The notes below the pieces were generated by a model. It did not search any database, was not told where the DNA came from, and was given only the letters and a program-made list of their open reading frames with translations. A program made the position numbers and the translations under genes. Positions 23,401 through 36,400 of a stretch of DNA of 64,000 bases are shown here, one piece after another (within the stretch, counting starts at the first letter, position 1; the number at the start of each line of letters is the position of its first letter). Where the stretch lies: assembly GCF_905163445.1 (NCBI RefSeq), contig NC_053187.1, positions 10,292,001-10,356,000 of the forward strand, in the 5' to 3' direction. The stretch comes from Pararge aegeria (lineage: Eukaryota; Arthropoda; Insecta; Lepidoptera; Nymphalidae).

Positions 23401-26400
23401 TTTCAATAAGTAATATAACAAAAAATTACTATATTCGGTGCATTCAGAAACACCTTACAGCTAGTGTAGACCAACGCTGTGAACTAGCGACATTTATCAG
23501 TCTATTAATTATTTATTAAAAATAAAAAATATTGAAATAGATAACAGTATTATTTTATCACATAACTAGTATGTAATTACCTGAGGAAATTTTAAATATT
23601 TCCTATAGACATTTTGGATGATTGAGTAAGAATATAAAATAATCAATATATATATATTTACAAGTGTAATGCAAGTCTTTACGCGGTACTTATTGATGAA
23701 ATAAAACTAAAGAAAAGCACATGAAATAATATATAAGGATATATTTTGAGGATATAAAATAATATATAATCACCATTATCAGGACATGGTCCCTTTTCGG
23801 GAGTAGACATTTCACTACTCTGGGGTTGTGATAATACATTAGGGGAGCTTCTACTACTTATATCTCCAACTAACATCTGTAACAAATTGTTTAATTTTAT
23901 CCGCCGTTATTCGGTATTATTTAAATTATGTTATTTATTCGACGACGGCAATAGTTGGGTGTCGATAAACGAAAAGGATACGACTTACATTTAGGTAGTT
24001 TTGAGACAATCGGGGGCCTTAGAAGGCCTTAGAAATTTTGGCATAATTGCGATGTCATGCGAATCTAATTTTTGCAGTGCGCTATGCAGTGTTTTGGCGC
24101 ACTTCAACTGACAACATCTTTCAATGCCAGAGCGTGAAAACACACTGCATAACTATTGCAACGTTATGCCGAATTTATTTGTAAGGCCCAAATGTCTCAA
24201 GACTACCTCAATGTGGGTTGGATTCTTTTCGATTAACTACGTCCAATAGGCATGATGACTAATTTTGAAAAAATGACCTATGTTGTTTGGAATTATCCAA
24301 AAAATATTTTGTTTTGCAAATATTAAAGATTTTGTTTATAAAATTATAGATTTTGTAAAAATATTATTCCCCGCGAATACGCTCGCCGAGTGTCACAACA
24401 GCACTCGTGATTTTGGTATGGATAGCAAAAAAAAATTAGCAAATGCAGTTTGAAATCACAAAATATTCGACATACTCGATGTTTAAGCGGTCAAAATTAT
24501 GTTGATATAGAGGTGACGTCATACATTTAAATTCGGTGTTTCATCTGTCATGGCGGATCGCTAGATTTTGCGGTTTTATTTATTGAAAAATCTCACTCCG
24601 AATATAAATAAAAGTACCTTTTTTTAAAATACATAAAACATATATAATGAGAATTATACAATATTTTAGCGATTCTTTGTAAATATCATCATGCCTTTTG
24701 ACGATCCCAATGACTTACTTTACTTAACCTCAACCGAAATATCGAAAACAAAAATGTCGGGATACTTACTGGGTGATTTTCTAGCATCTCTTCTATTCTC
24801 GTAGTGGAACCTACTGATACAAAGTAATCTATTTCACTATTACTATTTTGCATACATTGTATGTGAGTATCTTCCGTAAAAGGTACATGACACTGAAACA
24901 AAAAATTTACGTTTTGATGTTACTACACACAAAAATAGCTTATATAATATTTTGATTCTTGTGATTTCCCGCTGCAACCGTGCATTCTCCATCCATAAGC
25001 CAAAGGTTTGGGAATTAGGGGAAGAAACCTACGTAATTCTAGAGATTCCACTTTCCCCTATTAAATTTACCCAAATACTGTTTTAATTGTGTGAGGCAAG
25101 ATTAAGCTAATACCCACAATCTGATATGGCAATTATAGTAGCATTAATAGAATGTAAAGGTTCAGAAGAATTTCATTATTTTTATTTAAGCAATCTGGCG
25201 ATCACCGGATGTTAAGATATTACCGCCGCCCGAGAATATCCACAAAACAAAGAGGCAATTCTAACGTCATTCCGACTTTTCAGGAATTAGTTTATGTGCC
25301 CATAATTTATATACTTTACGTATTTCAGCACGTTTTGATTTTTGCTTCCCTACTAATCAATATTTTCATTGCGATTAAAACCAGCAAAGGTTTGACAAAG
25401 CAGTCTTGAAAACTGGATGCGGTTTGAAGTAAATACTTAGGTTCCGTCTTACGTAAGACAAAAATTTGCTTGGCGAACTTTTTTATAAGATGGATTAAGA
25501 GTTACACTAAGTTGCAGCGGCAACTAGAATACATGTTTAACACACAAAGTAAACTAACCTGTTCAAGAACTTCCTGCAGTGTGCAACTTTCTTTAGGCAG
25601 TGTAAAAGTAATAAGTCTCTGCTCTCCATTTTGTAGGAAAATTAACATTTTCGCCGATTGCGGCTCTGATGTTTGTTCAGACGGTCCACTCATTGATTCA
25701 CTGTTTACAGCTAAAACATTTGGAAATCAATTAAAAATCTTTTTTTATAGTGCATAAAACACATTTCATATTCATAAGAATGTGTAAGTTTGTAAACATA
25801 AACTTACGAACTCTGATAAAAACTACTAAACCTTTTTTTTAAAACTCTTCCATCTATTTAACGGTACATGGAGGTATAAAAGTACGTGCAGCACATCTGT
25901 TTTAATAGAACACTTCGTTCCAAGGTACAGATACTCGTAAAAGCAGATCATACACAAAAACAAACAAATTATTACTTAATATCATTATTACTTAATATAA
26001 TTTATTTTATAGGTAAACTCGTATAAGTTTTTTTTGCAGAATATGAGTAGGTAAGTTAGTTACTGTAGGTACTAGTACAGACAAAATAATCTAAAATAAA
26101 CAAGAAAATTATAAATTTTTTGTCTAACCTGCCAGATGATTCGATTGGGGCTGGGTTTGCATCGGAGGAACTCTTTGCACAGGTCTTTGTTGTTCTTTAC
26201 TACGCACCAAAGTTTGCCGACCGCTCTCTCTGTAATGCAACATTAAAATTAAAGTTTTATATTATTTTAATAAAATAATCGCTTTAAACAGTTTATTTTA
26301 ATCACAACAGCCGCCCTGAACAGCCCGTTAATTCCTAGAGCAAAAAACTTTTTACGAACTTTTATGACGAGGTATAACGACGTTAGGCGCCGTCTAAAAT

Positions 26401-29400
26401 TACGAAACCGATTCGGCGGATTGTAAATTTTAGGGGACTCGTAAACTGACACTTGACCGATGACAAAAATATTAATTCGTTATCTTTTAATAATATTAAA
26501 TCCATACAAACACAAAATACCACTTATGGCAAGAACCATAGACAAGTTAGGTTACATGAATTGCTTAGTGTAAGAATAAATGTGTGCCCAGGAATCTTCT
26601 TTTATTAGGCTTTAGGCATTGCCTTGACCGTCGTTAGTGAAAATGGGCACAGATATAACTTTTTTAGTCTAAATTAATATTAAAAATATACTCCTTACCT
26701 CACTTGCTGTAGTTGTTGCTGTTGCTGCTGTTGTGTCATACGTGAGTGGTGAATTCGCTTGTATTCCGCAACTGAAATCCGCTGCCCGCTTGCCAGTGAT
26801 ATAAACTGTCTTTCATCTTCTGGATTGTCTGGTTCCATTAATAATTGACTAATCATTGGTTGAGTCTGTTGAAGCTGCTGCTGTTGTGGTTGCTGCTGTA
26901 TATGTTGTTGTGGTTGTTGCGGCTGGTGTTGAAGTTGTTGATGTTGCTGCTGCTGTTGGTGTTGTTGTTGCACATGTGCATGTTCAAATGTAATCTGTTG
27001 CTGTTGGAAGGGTTGAGGGCTGTAGTTTATTTGGTGTTGCTGTGGCGTGTTATGTGGGCCTGGAGTTATTCCTACAGGATGGCTTTGTCTTAGGGGGGTT
27101 GTTTGGAATTGCTGAGGTTGTGTTAAGGTTTCATTAACATTAGGAGCGTTTTTCTGCACGATCGCAGCCTTTATACTTTCTTCGAGATCATCCATATCGT
27201 TGGCGTTGTTTGGTTGGACAACCACCTTCTTAACTTGTTGCTGAATTTGCTGGAGGTGAGGAGAGGCTCGTTGTGGCGTTGCGTTTAGGACAGGTTGAGG
27301 TAGAGGACCGTTGTTTTGGTTTGCTTGTTGTACAGTATGGTGAGAGGATGCAGGGCTCATTGTTTGTGTCACAATGGTTCCTTGTGAGGTTATTATACGT
27401 GTGGATAGCTGAGTGTGCGGCTGGTTTTGTTGGTTCAGTAAAATTTGTTGCTGAAAAGGAAAATGGAAACTAATTTAATACAACGGGAAATATGATTAAT
27501 ACTGGTATATTTGAAATGCAAACAAATGATTTGTTTTTTTAATACAAAACGATTGATTTATATAGTTTGTTATTGTTTTTAACTGCAATCATATTTTTTT
27601 AATTGGGTCCTTAGAAATTTATAAAGACCAAAGCTTTATCGATTTTGTAGATTATAAATTAAAATAATTAAATCAATAGTTGCCGAATTATGAATGGTAA
27701 ATTTAGTAACTTTTACTAGTTGCCATTGCCAACTGATGAATGAATTGTTTAAATAAAGGTTATCGTTTGGATAATAACAAAAAACATTTTTTTTTTGACT
27801 CTGAGAATATTCTTATTAACACTGCCAAGTCAATCACGGCCAATCTTCATTATTGTTTACCATTGGCCAATGTTTACTTGGACTTTTTCTACTATAAAAT
27901 GGTCACTACATAAAAACAGTAGTAACATATTAGGTAATAAAAACGTTTGTGTAGCGTTGGTGTTTATTCATAGTTTCGATAACATAGTTAATAAATACGT
28001 AAAAGCAAAGCTGAGAAGTAAATTTGAGGTGTGATATTTGTTTGGAAAAAATGAGTTTAAATAAACAGCTTTAAGTCATTAGAGGTTATATTCGCATTTC
28101 GCGTAGGAAGGTTTGCAAGAGCTCAAAGATCTCATATTGCACAGGGGACAATTTAAAAAAAAAACTATTCCTTACTGTCGCCCAGCCTTTTTTAACTAAA
28201 ATACCTACGTAAGTATAATGCTTTTTTATAGTATATAAATAATGTAGTCGGTGAAGTATAATGCTTTTTTATAGTATATAAATAATGTAGTGTGTTCACA
28301 TACAGTTGAAGTAAAAACAGTTACTGCTCAGGTCGATCCTCAAAGGGTATTTTACGAATATAAAAAAAAATACGTCTTAATCTTCTTTTCATCAAATATC
28401 ATGCACTTCACACGTGCATAAAAACATTTCTTATCTTAAAGATTATGTAAAACTTATGGGATTTTTTCGTATTGTTTTGTTGCTTGTTTAATGCAAACTC
28501 TGATCAAAAGCCAAGTGCAAGCCCTTGGTTGGCAGTGGCGTGCATCTCATAGATGCAAATAAGCAGTGCATACCCTGACCTCAGGGCCTCTCAGACCATA
28601 AAGACGACTTAAAATTTAAAGATTGAAAAAAAATTAAACAATTAATAGAAAACTATAAAAGCGCCATCTAGTTAAAACCGGCCGCACTTCTATGTAAATC
28701 AATGGACAAGTCCCGTGTCATGGTTTAGAACTAAAATAGACAAACTGCATAATATTTCGACTATATTTTAATTTTGAGTTGTAAACAGTATCCCTAAATA
28801 AAAAGTAACGCTTTAAATATAATTTAAATCTCATAAAATTAGCTGGCGTTTTCACGATTAAGTATCCATTGCCGGGCAAATCGTTTATTCGTCGCTCGAA
28901 TTAATGCGCAGCGCCGCCGCGGTCTCCATAGAAGCACGGCGATTGAATGCATCTGTCGTTACTTGTGTGCACCAGCACACAAGGAAGTTCTGGTGTGTAG
29001 TGATATAATCGCGTGCGTGCTTACACAATATTTGGCTCTTTCTATGTGTGCGAGTTTTCCAGGTTTCCAGTATAGGGGTTTCGCTTGTGTGCAAATCTTA
29101 AAAGCACTGCTTACGGAAATTTGATGTAAATTTGATGATCCAAATGTATGCTTTGTTTTTTATAAGCACAAGTAATTTGCTTTGTTTGTTATTGTTTTAA
29201 ACGGCAATAATTCTTTTTTTGTAGTTAAAAAATTTATCAATGAATTTTATTACATTCAAGGTCTTTAGAAATTTATAAGTACCTAATTTGTTCAAAAAGT
29301 ATATTAAAATAACCAAATTAAAAGTTGCCGAATTATGTTAAATAAATTATTAACGTATACCAGGTGCCATTGGTAACTGATGAAGTAATATTCTTCAAAT

Positions 29401-30401
29401 GACAACTTTTAATAGCATTTGTGTACTAAGAAAATATTACGGACATATTTTGACTATGATATTCTCATTATCGCTGGCGATCGCTCAGCGCCATTATTGT
29501 TTACCTTTTACCTTCTGTCATAACAACTTATATTCACCGAATTAGAATTAATTACTGTTTTTTTCGTTTGCTGTACGGTTGTTTGTAAATAGTTACAATT
29601 ATTATTGTTAACATTAACCTTTGTGACAGTGTACTGTTTGTAAATGATTGTGAGGAATATTCTTAGTGTAAGAAAGTTCTTATATTCGGCGTGTGATCTG
29701 ATGGTTCAGTGTGCTTGGAAAATGTAGGTAAGTTTAGAGCTAATTCTTAACCAACGTTTAATTGAGATTATTCGTAAAGGAAGGAATGCACCTACAAGGA
29801 GCGGCACGTAAAAAGAGCTCTGACTGACTTACAGAAACAGGCGAATAGCAGTGATCAATGTTTTGTTTCATTATTTATTTATAATAATACCTATGTTTGT
29901 TTATTGTTCACACTAAAAAACATTATTTAATGTAATTGCCGCAATGGCGGACAATTTTAAAAACTCGCTAGTCGGTCGTCTCAGAGCTTACTATACCTAC
30001 TGGAAATATGAGATGATGAGAAGATCTACATGGGTATCATAAACAATGTTAGGTTAGGTACCTACTCACAAATAAAATTATATAGTAACATCAAAATAGC
30101 ATGTTCAGTACCTATTTTTTTTATGCATACCCTGACCGAAAACCCTATGCACGCCACTGTTGGTTGGCCAACCTGAATCTGGCAATATCACAATTTAGTT
30201 GATAAAAGCTATATACGTTGAGGCACTAGAAACTTATTTCAGTCCGACCAACTAACGATACCTTGTACTGTACTTAGATATTAGTTTAGAACAGTAACCT
30301 GTTGTGTGGCGAGTTTTAGTTGATTGATTTGCTGTCCCTGGTGGTGGTTTAGAACATGCTGCGCGAGTTGATGCTGCTGTTGATGTTGTTGTTGTTGCTG
30401 C

Positions 30402-30433
<32 letters not shown>

Positions 30434-33400
30434 GTGTGGGGATGGAAGAAGATAAATCATTTGAATAAATATTTTTTCACCCAAACGAAAGCCTCTATAC
30501 TTGATTGTTTGTTGAGCTTACGTCACCCGTGCCAGATATAAGTACTTTGTGGTGATGAAGACATTAAGATTTCGATGACACTTCAATGCGGTCGACAACG
30601 CTGGCTGGTTTTGCGTTTTTTTAATCTCCCTAAAAGTTATCCCTGGACTGCATTTAATTCTTAATACGACTTAAATACAGTATGATGGCCAGATATAAGT
30701 TTGCTGTGTTGCAACTATGCAACACAGCAAATAAATCGATGTCATTGGTTAAGCAGTAGTGATCTGAGATGGTAACTTGGTTTAGGGGGTTCGTATCTAT
30801 ATGACCTTATCAACTCATCTCTGCTTTGGAAGACACGTTAAGTCGTTGGCCTCGATGATTATCTATTAAGACATAAACGTAAGCTAACCTACACAGCATC
30901 GGAGCAGCGTGGTCTATGACCAGGAGTGGGATAATCAATGTGTTGGTTTTAATAATAATGATTTGCTCTTTTGGTTCAACAAAAATGTTTTCTTCTATAT
31001 CTCTAATTCTTTCGCTATTCTCCACATAAGACAATAGGTAAATGGCTCTTCTTTGAGAGTTTTTAATTCAAATATATCAGTATACAGAGATATATTTCTG
31101 TAATATGTATGTCCGTGTGTAGGTACATAACTGAACTACTATAGCTTTACTGTACAGCGAAGAACAAAGACCAAACTCTCAGTGACCGTACATTCCAATG
31201 TAATCCATTTTTAGTGCCATTGGACATGGCTTGGCGTACCGGTTTCCAATAAAAGTATCACGTTGATTTCGAAAGTGCAATAATTATTAGTTAGGTTTGG
31301 ATAGGCTTTAGGTTTGGATAGGCTTTATGTGTAGCTAGTCTTATTTTATCTTATTATTTTACTCATTTCTTTACCGATGCCACAGTGATTTCTACGCGGC
31401 GTCGTACGAGAATGCTAAATCGTCTTTCTTTGTTGGTAGGGTGGTAAGGGGGCAGGGAGCCGCAGTGTTATCGGATACCTGGGCGAGTAGCGGTGTGCGT
31501 GGTCTCGGGGTGCGGTGCTGCGCATGCGCAGCGTGCGGGTTGAGGACGCGCGGGGACCCGGGTCGCTGCGGACGGATGCCCCGCCCCGCGCTCCCCACCG
31601 CCGCAGGCGTCCCCAGCCCTCGCCCGCTGCCCCCGCTGGCTACACTTGCCACTGTGCTGCCTAGCCCGCGGCCGCTGCCCACGTTAACCGCGTTGCTTAC
31701 AGCAGCCTGGCGGAAACATATATCTATTCAGTAAATCGACACAATTATTGCTATCCTTAATCACGCTTACTAGCTTACGTTTTCACTTCCAATGCTCTTA
31801 GAGTCTAGTATTATAGATCATATTCAGGCATACCTAACCTGTGACGATATCTTTTTTTGATGCAAAAAGTATAAAACGTATAAATGAAAACAGAAATAAT
31901 TCTTCACAGGCTTCAGAGATTATGTACGGTCTCCGGGATTTTTCTGTGAAACTGAAAACCTAATAGATTTTGAAGAAACCACCGCCATAGTTTTTACTGA
32001 TAGAAATCAGATACCGCCCTGTCATCACATGCAAAATTAAAATTAAAGTCATGTGAATCCTGTCAGTTTATTAAATACGCGTCGCGTAGCGAAGGTACTA
32101 TGCGTGTCGGTCTTTTATCTTCAATAGGGTTGCCATAAGTAAACAAAAAGTGTTTGACTTTTTGGATGGCATAGTGCATTATAAACTTCCAGACTCCACG
32201 GTATTAGGATGCGATTTTTTGTAAGTAATAGAAGATTACTGACAATAGTGAGTACTTTATATACTTTACTAGCTGTTGCCCGCGACTTCGTCTGCGTTTG
32301 ATTTTGTTTTTAAAGTATTCAGTATCGCTAAGCCTTACATGAGTATAGTTTTAGAATTAATTATAGACAAATAATTTGCAATAAAATAAAATTGCGACTA
32401 TAATTAAAGATCTAAGCTATCCTATCTCTTAAGTTGGAACAGTCTGCTCACAGTGTGCTTATTTAATTTAAAATCGGTAAGTAGTTTAGGACTCCATCGC
32501 GGACAAACATCGTGACAGGAGATTTATATATATTAAGATTATAACTGCCTCTGTTTGTTTGCTGTATGGCGACGGCAAATCAGAATACAGTTGTCCCCAC
32601 CTCTCGCTCTTCCCGCGGGTTCCACGGGGCGACTAAGGGAATGTAACGGAGAATGGGCAACAGCATTCTCTGTGCTATTACTACCATCTGTGCGTGGTGA
32701 TTAAGGGCAAACCCTCCCGTTAGGAGAGGCCTTTAGTCCAGCAGTGAACTGTTATAGGCTATCGAGGAGGATGATGATGATGATATAATTAAAAACATGT
32801 ATGCTTCCTGATCGGAAAGGTTCATTTTGAAGGATTTTGGTATACCTGTTGATGTTGAGGGTTCAGAAGACGTTGTGGCACTAAAGGCGGTGTAGTCATA
32901 GGAGATCGCATTGCGGGTCTGCGAGGACGCACTGGCCGCGCGGCCGCACGCACCAAAGCCACTCCTCCTCCGGTGCTGGTTAGTCCCGAGTTAAGCAACC
33001 TGGGTGGAGCTTGACGTGTAGGAGTTCCCTAAGTAATGAAAAATTACATTAACAAATTATTGTTATTTAAAAAAAAACACTGTATACATGCTTCAATAAA
33101 AAATACCAGAAAGCTCTCGGCCTGTAGTTGTTTACATTAAAAGTAACAACTTTTTTCTAAGACTTTTTTTTAAAACGATAGTTTGCGATGGGGGTCTCCT
33201 CTCAGAATTAGAAGGATTTAGGCCACAGTCCCCCACGCGTACTAGACACGCTTTTGAGAACATTATGGAGCACTTTCCGGCATGCAGGTTTCCTCACGAA
33301 GTTTTCCTTTACCTTTATATCAAGTGATATTTAATTACTTAAATTAAAACGCACATGTCATCATTTCAGCAGACATTTCCAAAACCATTGGAAAGAAGCA

Positions 33401-36400
33401 TGCGTTGCGAAATGCGAAAAATTCTTCTATTAACTTTGATCTTTTACATCTGCCTGGCGTTATGTGACGGCTATTCTCTCAAAATAATAGTCTATATTTT
33501 TTTAATTATAGAAAAAAAACATTAGATCTATATCTTATAATAGTTAGTATGAACTATAAAAATTAAGTAAGAAATCCTACAAAAAAACTTACGGCTTGAT
33601 TAACGTAAGTAGTGTGCATTACAATTTGTTGCGGCTGTATCTGCTGAGATTGCATGTGCTGCTGATGCTGTTGCTGCTGCTGCTGTTGTTGTAACTGATG
33701 TTGGAGTTGCTGTTGTTGCTGCTGTTGTAGTTGCAATTGGATTTGCTGATGATGTTGTTGCAAATGCTGCATGAGTTGAGGTGACGCACGAGACATCTGT
33801 TGCTGTTGTTGTTGAGGTGGCTATAAATAAGATTATAACTAAAACATTTCGCGCTTATTATCATATTAACTATTTATATTCTAATAATATAATCAAGGAA
33901 GTGGTGCCAATTATGTTTTTCACAAATCTCTGTACGAAGTTGACAGGAAGGATTAATATATTTTTACCATTTTGTTTAGATAAGAAATTTCTGTACAACA
34001 GAGTTGGTTGGTTGGACCAGTGTCCGACCTGAACGTCTTTGTACTGCTGAAATAACCTATTACGAACATAACAAAATCTTTCAGTAACTCGATTGGTTTT
34101 GTCAGTCCACCTCTTTGGAGGCCCACCAACGCTGCGTTTACCGGTTCTGGATTTCTATTACAGCACTTTTGGACCAAAACGTTCTTTGGTTCGAGCTATA
34201 TGCCCACTTCTTTATTTATTCTTTTATGGATCTCAGTTCTGATTTATAGAGATAGTCCTAGTATACCTTTCTCCATAGCCTGCCGAGGGACTCTGAGCCT
34301 TCTTATGAAGCCCATAACAATGTTTGGACAGTTACAAACATAATAATTACATCAGAAATAATACCAAATCGTTTCAGACGTTGTAAAGTGATATGTAAGT
34401 TTGACGGCCGATTGGCGCAGTTTGCAGCGACCCTGCTTTCTGAGCCCAAGGCCGTGGGTTCGATTCCCACTACTGGAAAATGTTTATGTGATGAGCGTAA
34501 ATATTTTTCAGTATCTGGGTGTTTATATGCATATTCTAAGTATTTATGTATATTACTTATAAAAATATTAATCAGTCATCTTAGTTCCCATAACACAAGC
34601 TAAGCTTACTTTGGGGCTAGGTGACGGTGTGTGTATTGTCGTAGTATATTTAATTTAATTTAATTTAATTAATGCATTTACGACGCTTACCAATGATAAG
34701 ATTTTTTTTTTGTTTATATTTATATTAGCTACTGCCCGCGTTCTTTTTCCGCTTTTATTGTGGTTTTTACAACCGCGCGAGTTTTTCTAGGTTAAATGTA
34801 TCCTACGTTACTCTTCGTATTATGCCAAAAATCAAGTTGATTGTTTGTCTAGTTAGGACGTTAGGTAAGGACAAACAAACAAACATTCATTTATAATGTT
34901 AGTATGGAAGTAAGGTTTACTAACGGTTGCTGGAGGTCCATGTTGAGCGGTCGTTTGTGAGGGTGGAGGTTGCGGCGGCGGTTGTTGCGCAGGATGTATC
35001 ACAGTGGGCTGTGACAACACATGTGCTGGGGTAACCTGTTGAAGCTTAAAAAAAAAATAGATTAAGTTTGGCATAGAACCTGACTATACTTGGTGGTAGT
35101 CCATGATATAGATCAAGCATAATTTAAAACACAGCGACATTTTTTTTTATTCCTTATTATGGCCAAGCGCAAAACCTGTATTAATCGAATGCTGGCATAA
35201 ATACAAATAAGTATTCATTAATATCAATATAATCTAAGTGACAAGTTTTCATAATAAAACTCAAGTATCAAAGTTTTATAGGTATTGAATAAATTTAAAA
35301 TTTGTTTAATTTTAAGTTTATCCATAAGATACCTTGAATGAAGAATTGGCTTTGAAATATTTTTCAATTAATACATTTAATTTTATTATTCACTAATAGT
35401 ACAATTATCATAGCTTATATTGCTTATATTTTATACGGATTGGTTAGTAATCATTATCATTATTATGAACCCATCACCAGTGCCCTGTAGTGGGCCACTA
35501 GAGCACGGGTCTCAGAATGAGAAGTGATGATGCTGTAGTCCACGGCGCTGATCAAGTTCAGACTGGTAGACTAAACACGCCTTTGAAAACTGTCACGCAT
35601 GCAGGTTTCCTTACGATAATATAACCTGGTTTAACGGTTAAGAGAACCCTTAACCATTAAACCAGGTTTGAATTGTTTGAATTCAAAACTAACGTAACTC
35701 CGAAAAAAAATAAAGAGGTGATCGAACTCGATCTCCCAAAAAGGGCCGCCGAAACCCTAAACACTGATCTATCGTTTATAGCAATTATTAGTATTGCTGC
35801 CAGCTATCGTTTGCTTTAGGTAGTATGCGTTTTTGTGTGGAAAAAATAAATTAAAATGGCAGGCAAGTCAAAATATTCGACCCCCTTTGTATGCTAAGTA
35901 TATTACGTTATTTCTTTACACGCAACATTACACAGAATCTCTAAAATACGATATAATTGCAAAAAAGAAGATTCCATAGTGAAATCTAGTATTAGAGTAA
36001 AGCGTTCTTAATAAGCTTACTATGGAGAATCTGTAAAGAATAATTTACTAAAAGCCACCCAATAATTTAAGTGAACTGTTAAATGTAACTTTTTTTATGC
36101 ACCAACCACCTTTGTAATTCTAATAATCTAATTTTGTTACGCAAAGCGTTGCTTGGAAGAGAACACTTGCAGTCCTACAAACCCATACATTTTTGTTAGA
36201 TTATACATTATTATTTTGTTTGTTTACTTTAATGTTTTTTTACTATATGCATTAGTTTATTATATTAAGAATAAAGAAATTATTACATGTGGATAACCCC
36301 ACAAATTTAATTGGTTGTTATGTACTATAGCAAATTAATTACACTAGTTTTGTGTAAGATTTAATTTACACTAGTATTGTGTTTTAAAATTTGATTTATA

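Noticed and set aside
26845..27093. Leucine-rich ORF on the plus strand
   Set aside because: Antisense reading of the polyglutamine exon; CTG repeats give Leu. The same applies at 30356-30541.
31441..31734. Cys/Arg/Pro-rich plus-strand ORF
   Set aside because: Antisense of the Gly/Arg/Pro-rich SENP exon 31479-31706, whose minus-strand frame has matching splice sites.
34403..34480. tRNA gene
   Set aside because: Box A and box B are present, but no intact cloverleaf follows and the sequence continues into a SINE body repeated at four other places.
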